A DNA stretch of 64,000 nucleotides, taken from contig SUVQ01000002.1 in NCBI GenBank assembly GCA_015061905.1, positions 124,001 through 188,000 of the forward strand, in the 5' to 3' direction. The translations under genes and the position numbers were made by a program. This stretch comes from Verrucomicrobiota bacterium. Lineage in GTDB: Bacteria; Verrucomicrobiota; Verrucomicrobiia; Opitutales; UBA953. This document shows positions 9,733-16,744 of the stretch, piece by piece (position 1 is the stretch's first letter; each line of letters begins with the position of its first letter). The notes under the pieces were generated by a model that worked only from the letters and a program-made list of their open reading frames with translations, was not told the DNA's origin and did no database searches.

Positions 9733-11025
9733 ATGGAACACCCGGATTTTATTCTCGTCAAAAACGGACTTATCATTGATCCCGCCAACGGACGGGAACG
9801 TGTCGGCGACATCGCGATTGCTCACGGTAAAATCGTCGCCGAACTCACTGCCGAACAGGAAGCTCAGGCGCAGATTTTGGACGCATCGGGGAAAGTTGTT
9901 GCCCCGGGGCTTGTGGATTTGAACGCGCACATTTACCAGCCGGGAAAAACGGCGCGGGAAACATTCGCCTCGGGAACGGCGGCGGCGGCGGCTGGCGGAT
10001 TTACCACCATCGTTTGCACGCCGGATGAAAACATCTGCATTGATAACGCGGGAACGGTGCGCCTCGTTAAAGAACTCATCGACGCCGACGCCTGCATCTC
10101 CGTCCTGCCCGCAGGCAACATCACGCTCGGCGGAAAAGGAGAATCACTCGCACCCATCGGAGCCTTGAAAAAAGCCGGCTGCGTTGCTATTACCGACTCC
10201 GTCGGCGGGCTCGTCAACAACGAGATTATGCGTTGCGCGCTCGATTACTCCAAAATGTTCGACATTGCCGTTTTCGACCATTGTCAGGATTCCAGCATGA
10301 CGCAAACGGGCGTGATGCACATGGGCGCAGAATCGCTTCATCTCGGGCTTCGAGGCTTGCCGCGCGCGGCGGAAGACATTGTCGTTTCCAGCGATATTTT
10401 ACTCAGCGAATCGACGCGTTCCCGTCTGCATCTCCAACACATCAGCTCCGGGCGGTCCGTCGAACTCATTCGCGAAGCAAAAAAGCTCGGAACCAAAATC
10501 ACGGCGGAAGTTTCGCCGCAACACTTGCTCCTTACGGACAAAGACATCGGTGATTACGACACCAACAAAAAAATTAATCCGCCGCTCCGCGAAGAAAGCG
10601 ACCGCCGGGCTCTCGTCGACGGGCTGAAAGACGGCACCATTGATGCAATTTCCAGCGATCATTCGCCCCGCACGCCCACGGAAAAAGACTGCGAGTTTGA
10701 CTACGCGCCCTTCGGCGTAATTTCGCTCGAAACAGCACTCGCCGTTTCCCTCGAAGCACTTTATCACAGCGGTGCCATGACACTCCCGCAAATTATCGAA
10801 AAATGGACGGTTGCGCCCGCACGCATTCTTGGTATTCCCGCGGGAACGCTCTCGGTCGGCTCAGATGCGGATGTCGTCATCTTTGATCCGAATTCGGAAT
10901 GGATTCCCGATGCGGAAAATCTTCGCTCCAATTCAAAAAATTGCGCCGTTCTCGGACGCAAACTGCGCGGGCAAGTTGCCGCGACCATCTGCAAGGGAAA
11001 AATCGTTTTCACGCGAAAAGACTAA
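9733..11025 (+). CDS. pyrC: Dihydroorotase homologue with altered metal site (possible pseudo-DHO)
   Basis: This 430-residue amidohydrolase is of the type I dihydroorotase family, the third step of pyrimidine synthesis. Most landmarks are present: GVMHMGAES, LHLQHISS, AEVSPQHLLL, YDTNKKINPPLR, DAISSDHSP and the C-terminal AGTLSVGSDADVVIFD. The metal-binding HxHxR, normally near residue 60, reads NAHIYQ, so the first His and the Arg are missing; HCED reads HCQD and PHH reads PQH. It may be an inactive partner of aspartate transcarbamoylase, as PyrC' is in Pseudomonas. No pyrB is visible nearby. Confidence 0.85.
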   Translation: MEHPDFILVKNGLIIDPANGRERVGDIAIAHGKIVAELTAEQEAQAQILDASGKVVAPGLVDLNAHIYQPGKTARETFASGTAAAAAGGFTTIVCTPDENICIDNAGTVRLVKELIDADACISVLPAGNITLGGKGESLAPIGALKKAGCVAITDSVGGLVNNEIMRCALDYSKMFDIAVFDHCQDSSMTQTGVMHMGAESLHLGLRGLPRAAEDIVVSSDILLSESTRSRLHLQHISSGRSVELIREAKKLGTKITAEVSPQHLLLTDKDIGDYDTNKKINPPLREESDRRALVDGLKDGTIDAISSDHSPRTPTEKDCEFDYAPFGVISLETALAVSLEALYHSGAMTLPQIIEKWTVAPARILGIPAGTLSVGSDADVVIFDPNSEWIPDAENLRSNSKNCAVLGRKLRGQVAATICKGKIVFTRKD

Positions 11026-11054
11026 CGCCAAGCGCGAAGTTTTTTTACCGGATA

Positions 11055-11088
11055 CGGCGGGAACGCAGTCGTTTTTGCGTTCCCGCCG
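11055..11088. terminator. Perfect inverted repeat between convergent pyrC and ruvX
   Basis: The arms CGGCGGGAACGCA (11055-11067) and TGCGTTCCCGCCG (11076-11088) are perfect over 13 bases with an 8-base loop. There is no T-run after the stem, so it may be an RNA 3'-end stabiliser or a weak terminator. It is a GGGAACG inverted pair. Confidence 0.75.
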
Positions 11089-11106
11089 AACCGTAATATC
11101 GTTCTG

Positions 11107-11547
11107 CTAAAAACCGAATGTTGAATTGAAATAATCCTGCAAAATCACGGCGGCGGCACGGGAATCAATTTCCCCCGTAGCCCGGTGTTTTTGGCGCGAA
11201 CGCGCATCGCGCCCGCCCTTTCGCTTGGCGGACATTCCGGATTCCGCCTCATAGCTGGAAAGCGTCTCGTCCACCCGAATCACAGGCAAGCCGAATCGCT
11301 TTTCCAGCTCTTCGATGAACGCATCGACCTCCCGCGTTTTGTAGCCGTGCGAGCCGTCCATATTAACGGGATAACCGACAACGAGCGTCCCGATTCGTCG
11401 CATTTTTATCTCGTTTTCAATATGTAAAAAACGAGCTTCGGGTTCCGCTTCCACCGCCGCCGGTGCCGGCATGGCAATTCCGATTTCGGAATCTCCGTGA
11501 GCCAAACCGATTCGGCGCGCTCCGTAATCAATCGCAAGAAAATTCAT
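11107..11547 (-). CDS. ruvX: YqgF/RuvX-family Holliday-junction resolvase-like nuclease
   Basis: This 146-residue protein has an RNase H-like fold. Motifs are FLAIDYGARRIGLA (first catalytic Asp), LVVGYPVNMDGS, and RVDETLSSYEAE (Glu/Asp), with DSRAAAVILQDYF near the end (final Asp). YqgF acts in pre-16S rRNA 5' maturation and has been proposed as a Holliday junction resolvase. It lies downstream of the prepilin-like cluster but is separated from it by a terminator, so it is probably expressed on its own. Confidence 0.92.
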   Translation of the reverse strand: MNFLAIDYGARRIGLAHGDSEIGIAMPAPAAVEAEPEARFLHIENEIKMRRIGTLVVGYPVNMDGSHGYKTREVDAFIEELEKRFGLPVIRVDETLSSYEAESGMSAKRKGGRDARSRQKHRATGEIDSRAAAVILQDYFNSTFGF

Positions 11548-11551
11548 TTTT

Positions 11552-11590
11552 CAAAAAAAAACGGCGGGAACGCATTCTGACGTTCCCGCT
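11552..11590 (-). terminator. Minus-strand terminator after the prepilin-like cluster
   Basis: On the minus strand AGCGGGAACG, an 8-base loop and CGTTCCCGCC are followed by a run of nine T. It lies 6 bases after the stop of the last prepilin-like gene and before ruvX. It is built from a GGGAACG inverted pair. Confidence 0.88.
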
Positions 11591-11595
11591 ACCGC

Positions 11596-12627
11596 TTAGC
11601 GCCCGCCGAACATGGGGCACGATCGCGAGAACGTTGCTCCGTGTTCAAGAAGGATTTCGTTAAATCTTTCCGTTTCGATTTCTCCCGAGCCGCGTTGCTC
11701 CTGCAGGCCCTGCAAAAGCTCTTTTCCTTCCGGGCTGAGCACCGTAACGGAAACATCCATCGAGCGTAGCGCGCCAAGGGTTTTGGAACCGAAATTTTCG
11801 TCAAAAACAACGGAACCCGCGCTTGCGACAAGGGATTTGTCAAATGTTACAATTGTGGTGTCCGGGTAAACGTCGCGCAATTTTTGGACAATTTTGGAAT
11901 TGTTGACGACGGCGATTTTCGTTTTTCCGTCGGTAAAATCGTCAAACCAAAAGAACACGAAAAAATCCACGATCCCGTCGACAAGAAAATTTTGCATTTC
12001 CGAGCGCCATGCGGAGGCGTTGTATTTTTTCCCGTCGGAAGGATCCTCAATTTGCTCGCCGCCCTTCCAAAATTTAGAAGGGATTCCGGAAGCTTCCGAT
12101 TCGCCCTTTTGCCCGATAATATACGGGATTGCGTATTGAAAGGTGTCTTTCGCATTCAGAACGGCTCTGTAAAATCCGTAGACGAGGTTACCCGCGTTGG
12201 ACGAAGTTTTAGAACCGAACGGAGACTTATGCTCAATTTTGTAAGCAACGGCGCACAAATCGCCCTGCAACAATTCCTTGGAACCGCGTTCCCGCCTCAC
12301 TCTATCCTGAGGGCGCGAGAAAAACATAAATTCCGGCACCGAGTATTTTTCAAGGTTGGAAACTTCGGATTCGTAGCGCACTTCGAACCAATAGTTTCCG
12401 TCATCGGGCATCGACGCCGAAAGCAAATCCTCCTGAACGGGATCGAGCACCATACTCGAATCCGCGTTGGTGGAAAGTGTAGAAATCGTCTTATCGTAAG
12501 CGCGCAACATATTGATGGCGATATTCGTCACGAACATCACGAGAATAATCATGATCGCCGTCGCCGCCATCAACTCCACCAGCGTAAAGCCTCGGCGAAA
12601 AGTTTTTTTTCCGTTTTTTTTCATCAT
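11596..12627 (-). CDS. Prepilin-like protein, GspJ-type (type II secretion / pilus-like)
   Basis: This 343-residue protein has the class III signal RRGFTLVELMAATAIMIILVMFV, which prepilin peptidase would cut after Gly, leaving a methylated Phe and a membrane helix. Size and position, last of four co-directional prepilin-like genes, fit the minor pseudopilin GspJ. Verrucomicrobia also carry 'Verru_Chthon cassette' prepilin clusters, which I cannot exclude. Two Met codons (12627, 12624) are possible starts. The rest of the protein has no motif I recognise. Confidence 0.75.
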   Translation of the reverse strand: MMKKNGKKTFRRGFTLVELMAATAIMIILVMFVTNIAINMLRAYDKTISTLSTNADSSMVLDPVQEDLLSASMPDDGNYWFEVRYESEVSNLEKYSVPEFMFFSRPQDRVRRERGSKELLQGDLCAVAYKIEHKSPFGSKTSSNAGNLVYGFYRAVLNAKDTFQYAIPYIIGQKGESEASGIPSKFWKGGEQIEDPSDGKKYNASAWRSEMQNFLVDGIVDFFVFFWFDDFTDGKTKIAVVNNSKIVQKLRDVYPDTTIVTFDKSLVASAGSVVFDENFGSKTLGALRSMDVSVTVLSPEGKELLQGLQEQRGSGEIETERFNEILLEHGATFSRSCPMFGGR

Positions 12628-12654
12628 CTCGGGAACGGGCTCCTCTCTTTACGC

Positions 12655-13359
12655 TTAGCGTGAAACCACAAGAAATTGTGTCAGCACCGGAATTTGTTCT
12701 TCGGACTCCGCGCTACCCGGCGAATACGGATAAATGTCCACCGTCAGCGGCAAATACGGGAGCGCATAGCGGTCAACATTCGCCGGAAGAGAATTTCCGA
12801 CCGCATACTGCGTCGGCAAAACTTCCCCTTTCGCGTCCATCTCGACATAGCGCCCTTCCAGTTGCGGCGACAAATAAACCCGCATAAAATACGCCGGACC
12901 TTCTGAATTCAGATCCGTCAATTCCGCCTGCGTCGGCGTGCCGGAAGCGTTTTCGCATTTGATAATTTGAAGAACATTTTGCGGCGCGGAATCGTCCGTC
13001 GGGTTCAGTCGGCGGGAAATGCACACGAGGAAAAGCGCGTCGTTCCAGTTTTTTCCGGTTTTTCCCTGAAGCCAATCGTAAACGTAATCAAACGAGGGCT
13101 TTGTCATCTGGTCGGACTTCACAAAAGCGTTCCCGTCCGGCAAAACAACCGCATCGACGGAAGCCAACGCACGATCCAAGCAGGAATAAACGCCGAGTGC
13201 CTGCCGCGTCAGCACATTTTTGCTGACGGTTTCAAACGTCGCATTCATCAGCCCCATCACGGAAAGCATCGCGATTCCCAAAACGGCGAGCGCAAGTAAA
13301 ACTTCGACCAAGCTGAACCCTTTTTTGCGGGAACGCAGTTTATTTTTTAAAATGTTCAT
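12655..13359 (-). CDS. Prepilin-like protein, GspI-type
   Basis: This 234-residue protein starts at the ATG at 13359, which places the prepilin motif KKGFSLVEVLLALAVLGIAMLSVM at residues 13-36 and avoids overlap with the gene upstream; the frame is open further upstream but through the neighbour's 3' end. The conserved Glu at +5 is present. It lies 27 bases before the GspJ-like gene, suggesting one operon. It would be a minor subunit initiating assembly of a pseudopilus or pilus. Confidence 0.75.
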   Translation of the reverse strand: MNILKNKLRSRKKGFSLVEVLLALAVLGIAMLSVMGLMNATFETVSKNVLTRQALGVYSCLDRALASVDAVVLPDGNAFVKSDQMTKPSFDYVYDWLQGKTGKNWNDALFLVCISRRLNPTDDSAPQNVLQIIKCENASGTPTQAELTDLNSEGPAYFMRVYLSPQLEGRYVEMDAKGEVLPTQYAVGNSLPANVDRYALPYLPLTVDIYPYSPGSAESEEQIPVLTQFLVVSR

Positions 13360-13402
13360 GTTTTTTACGGTAAAAATCAAAATACGCAATTCTGAGAGCT
13401 CG

Positions 13403-14128
13403 TTATTCCTCCGTTGCCGCCAAAGCTTCCTCATCATCTCGCGTGAACGAAATTGCACCGCTACGATGAACAACAAAGCCGGAAACGAAGGGATCTTTTC
13501 CGAAATCCACGTCTCCGTTCGACGGGTCAATTTGTCCTTCCGCGAGCATCACGACCGCTTTCGTCATATAGGTTTGCCCGTTAGAATCGAACAAATAAAG
13601 ATACCAACTTTTTTTTCCTTCGCCGAATTTTTGTCCCTTGACTCGAACGTCCGGATCAATTCGCACTTCGGAACTGCCTTCAAGAAGCTGGTTCTCGCTC
13701 CTCGTCCGCACGCCGGCGGCATTCGGCGGCACAAAGTAAACGCCCTGAGGGAGCGTTACGCCTTCCCCGGCGGCATACCAGTAATAATCGGCAATATTCG
13801 TTTTATCCGCATTGTCGGTTCCGCCGACAATCGGCTGAACGAAACGCAAATGGCGGTCTAAATCATCTGGCTCGTTGAGAATAAGCACGCCCGCGCGAAT
13901 GTTGAAGCGTTCGTTCACGGCGGGATCGCGGTCCGGATTGCCGCCAAGCAACGCCTTGCTCTGCGCCACGCGAAATTCCGACGAAATAATCCGCCGGGCA
14001 TCTTCCAAGCCGCGCGGATTTCCCGGACGCAAGCCGACGATAACCGAAGCGACGATTCCGATGATGGCAATCACCACTAAAATTTCAACCAGCGTAAAAC
14101 CGCGTTTTCCGGAAACCCTGCGCAACAT
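13403..14128 (-). CDS. Prepilin-like protein, GspH-type
   Basis: This 241-residue protein has the class III leader KRGFTLVEILVVIAIIGIVASVIVG at residues 8-32. The mature part begins LRPGNPRGLEDARRIISSEFRVAQSKALL, the pattern of GspH/FimT-like minor pilins, in which a helix continues into a small globular domain. The C-terminus is acidic (EEALAATEE). It lies second in the cluster, after the GspG-like gene, and 43 bases before the next. Assignment to a particular pilin class is by position and helix pattern only. Confidence 0.75.
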   Translation of the reverse strand: MLRRVSGKRGFTLVEILVVIAIIGIVASVIVGLRPGNPRGLEDARRIISSEFRVAQSKALLGGNPDRDPAVNERFNIRAGVLILNEPDDLDRHLRFVQPIVGGTDNADKTNIADYYWYAAGEGVTLPQGVYFVPPNAAGVRTRSENQLLEGSSEVRIDPDVRVKGQKFGEGKKSWYLYLFDSNGQTYMTKAVVMLAEGQIDPSNGDVDFGKDPFVSGFVVHRSGAISFTRDDEEALAATEE

Positions 14129-14170
14129 GGATATTTTCTGTTTTTGTTAAAAAAAGATGGAAATTCTCTG

Positions 14171-14188
14171 CGTTCCCGTGCGGGAACG
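14171..14188. repeat. Palindromic GGGAACG pair between prepilin-like genes
   Basis: CGTTCCCG, a 2-base centre and CGGGAACG make an 18-base palindrome just after the stop of the GspG-like gene. It could act as a partial terminator or mRNA stabiliser that raises output of the first, major subunit over the minor ones. Confidence 0.7.
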
Positions 14189-14192
14189 TAAC

Positions 14193-14804
14193 TTAACGCC
14201 AGCTGTAAACGGACTCGTAGTCCTCGCCGTCTTTTTCGGATGTGAAAATGATAACGCGCCCGAGCATGCCTTTTTCGTTGCTTTCATCCTCCGTCGCATC
14301 GCTCGGCAGGTATTGCTGGGGAATTTCGACACGTCCGTTCCCGGTCGTATCCATCACGATATGAATATTGTTGTTCCCGAAACCGTCAACAAGCTTTCCG
14401 AACTCCACTTCCCCGCTCGCCTGCGTAAAATCTTCGCCGGAAAATTCGCAAAACGTCGTTGCCTTGCGGTTGTATTTCGTGCGCTCGGATCCGGTCAGCT
14501 TGTCCCCGGTTTCCGGGTCTTTTCCGTAAAGGGATTTTACAAACGCCTCGCTGTTGGAGCCGTTCGCGAGGTTGAAGTGCGCATCGGAGCCGGAAGGCGT
14601 ATTCTGCCCGAGCGTCGGATAAAATCCGTAGGTCATTTTGTATTGTTCGACCGCCGTTACCCATTCGTTAAAGCGGGCTTTTGACTTTGTCTTCGTCAGC
14701 GCGTCTTTAGCGCCGCCCGCAACCGGAATCATAATCGCGGCAAGCAAGCCGATGATGGCGATAACGACGAGAATTTCAATGAGTGTAAAACCGCGTTTTT
14801 TCAT
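14193..14804 (-). CDS. Prepilin-like protein, GspG-type major pseudopilin candidate
   Basis: This 203-residue protein begins MKKRGFTLIEILVVIAIIGLL, a textbook class III signal with Gly at -1, Phe at +1 and Glu at +5. The helix continues to FNEWVTAVEQYKMTYGFYPTLGQ, as in GspG. It is first of four prepilin-like genes on the minus strand, which fits the major subunit. A GspG-like C-terminal calcium site is not obvious. The cluster lacks the secretion ATPase and secretin, which must lie elsewhere. The prepilin peptidase is about 10 kb away at 24283-25140. Confidence 0.8.
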   Translation of the reverse strand: MKKRGFTLIEILVVIAIIGLLAAIMIPVAGGAKDALTKTKSKARFNEWVTAVEQYKMTYGFYPTLGQNTPSGSDAHFNLANGSNSEAFVKSLYGKDPETGDKLTGSERTKYNRKATTFCEFSGEDFTQASGEVEFGKLVDGFGNNNIHIVMDTTGNGRVEIPQQYLPSDATEDESNEKGMLGRVIIFTSEKDGEDYESVYSWR

Positions 14805-14912
14805 AAAATATAAAAAATGAGGGGAGTGGAGTTTAAGGGGTGAATAAATGGGGAAAAACTGCCGTAGATTCTGACAAAATCCCGCCGATTGGCAACGCTT
14901 TTTGCGCCGGCT

Positions 14913-15620
14913 TCACGAAGCATATGCGAAAAAGAACGGCGGTATTTCGCAGGTAATTTCGATGCGTTCCCGCGTGCGCGGATGCGTGAACGCCAGTTTT
15001 TCCGCGTGCAAGGCGAGGCGCGGAGCGTTCCCGCGTCCATACATTTTATCGCCGATCAGCGGATGTCCCGCCTCGGAAAAATGCACGCGAATCTGGTTTT
15101 TACGTCCGGTCAACAGGCGCACGCGAAGCGATGTCCAACGCGCGGCACGGCGCAAAACCTCGTAGTGCGTTGCGGCAAAGCGGGCGCGCGAACCCAGCGC
15201 ATTTTCGCCCGTTGCAAGCGGAGCGGGAACGCTACGCACGCGATAATTTTCGTCCTCAACAAGCCAAGATTCGATTATTCCGAAATCCTTTTCGACATTC
15301 CCGCAAACCACGGCGAAATACGTTTTTTCGACTTCGTCCCACGCCTCGTGAAGTTTTTCCCGGAAAGCAAAAGATTTAGCAAATACCAAAATTCCGGAAG
15401 TCTCGCGATCCAACCGATTAACGGCGAAAAGTTCCTTCTTCGATTTCGGATTTCCCTTGCGAAAAAAATGCGTCATCAGCGAAAGCGCATTTTTATCCGG
15501 CTCATAGCGCGCGGGAACGCTCAGCATCCCCGCCGGCTTGTCGATAATAACCAAATCCGAATCTTCAAACAAAATACGGATTCCGCGCGGCAAATATTTT
15601 TTCGGCGGCGGCTTCGGCAT
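14913..15620 (-). CDS. RluA-family pseudouridine synthase
   Basis: This 235-residue enzyme converts specific uridines of rRNA or tRNA to pseudouridine. The catalytic Asp sits in the motif VNRLDRETSG (HRLDxxTSG in most members), about residue 71. Also visible are DLVIIDKPAGMLSVP, LLTGRKNQIRVHFSEAGHPLIGD and LHAEKLAFTHP. There is no S4 domain at the N-terminus, so it resembles the short RluA/TruC group. The start lies 12 bases after the fmt stop in the same direction, so the two probably form an operon. The target site cannot be read. Confidence 0.93.
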   Translation of the reverse strand: MPKPPPKKYLPRGIRILFEDSDLVIIDKPAGMLSVPARYEPDKNALSLMTHFFRKGNPKSKKELFAVNRLDRETSGILVFAKSFAFREKLHEAWDEVEKTYFAVVCGNVEKDFGIIESWLVEDENYRVRSVPAPLATGENALGSRARFAATHYEVLRRAARWTSLRVRLLTGRKNQIRVHFSEAGHPLIGDKMYGRGNAPRLALHAEKLAFTHPRTRERIEITCEIPPFFFAYAS

Positions 15621-15632
15621 TTTTACAAAAAA

Positions 15633-16655
15633 TCAGTTCCTTACCGGAAGTTCCGATTTTTTCCACGGCGTTTTTTTGGCAAGCGGCACCATCGCGCGGC
15701 TCTCCAAAACCGTTCCCGTGGGAATTTTCATTCCGATGAGAAAATCCCGCGCCGGAAGCATGCGCCCGCCCGGGCGTTGCAAAGAATGAATTTGCAGAAA
15801 ATCCTTCCCGGTCGCGACAAGCAACTCTCCCTTTTTCCACGCCATCACCGTGCCGGGCGCGGCAGGCTCAAGCTCGGGAACGCACACGGCTTCGACGTGC
15901 CCGAGCTTGATTTCCATTCCGTTAAACGGGAATGTGCACCCCGGCCACGGAGAAAGCGCACGCGTTCGCGCCGCAATCATTTTCGCGGGAACGGAAAAAT
16001 CAATCGCCGAATCCGCACGCGAAATTTTGCGCGTGTAGGACGCATGTTTTTCCGGCTGAACAATGCGCTCCGCATCGCCGCGAATAATGCGCGGAAGCGT
16101 GTCTATCGTGATAAACGTGCAAGCCTCGGAAATGCGCTCGCGCAAAGACGCGCGCGTGGAATCATTGTCGAGCGGGATCACGGCACTTCCGACAACGTCG
16201 CCCTGATCAAGCGCGGGAACAATGCGTTGCAACGTTACACCCGTTCCCGTGTCTCCGCTTGCAATCGCCGCTTCAATCGGCGCAGGTCCGCGAAAATGCG
16301 GCAACAGCGACGCATGATAATTGAAAAATCCGAGCGTCGGCGCGTCGAGCATGTCCTGCTTCAAAATATGCCCGTAAGCCATGACAAGCCCGATGTCGCA
16401 CCCGATTTCCTTGAGCCGCGCCACATCTTCCTCTCCGAGTTTTTCCGGCTGATAAAGCGGAATTTTAAAATCCTTCGCCCATTGCGCAATCGCGTTGGGC
16501 TGAATTTTTTGCCCGCGCCCCGACGGTCTGTCCGGTTGCGTATATATTGCCTCGATACGCACGAGCGCACGCAACGGCGCGCTGATCAAAGTTTCCAGGA
16601 CGGGAAGCGCAATCGCGTCCGATCCGAAAAAAACAACTTTTTTAAGCTCGTTCAT
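15633..16655 (-). CDS. fmt: Methionyl-tRNA formyltransferase
   Basis: This 340-residue enzyme formylates initiator Met-tRNA. Motifs are VVFFGSDAIALPVLETLI, the catalytic region FFNYHASLLPHFRGPAPIEAAIASGDTGTGVTLQ (Asn, His and later Asp) and LDQGDVVG. The C-terminal OB-like domain is present. I chose the ATG at 16655; a TTG further up would add nine residues without support. It is followed after 12 bases by the pseudouridine synthase gene. No def (deformylase) gene lies beside it, although fmt and def are often paired. Confidence 0.95.
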   Translation of the reverse strand: MNELKKVVFFGSDAIALPVLETLISAPLRALVRIEAIYTQPDRPSGRGQKIQPNAIAQWAKDFKIPLYQPEKLGEEDVARLKEIGCDIGLVMAYGHILKQDMLDAPTLGFFNYHASLLPHFRGPAPIEAAIASGDTGTGVTLQRIVPALDQGDVVGSAVIPLDNDSTRASLRERISEACTFITIDTLPRIIRGDAERIVQPEKHASYTRKISRADSAIDFSVPAKMIAARTRALSPWPGCTFPFNGMEIKLGHVEAVCVPELEPAAPGTVMAWKKGELLVATGKDFLQIHSLQRPGGRMLPARDFLIGMKIPTGTVLESRAMVPLAKKTPWKKSELPVRN

Positions 16656-16744
16656 ATTGAGGAGAAATGGTGGAGAAAACAAAAATCAGAAAGAAGAAAA
16701 ACCGCGCGAGCCGATTTTCTATCGCTTCCCGCGCCGTTTTTCGA

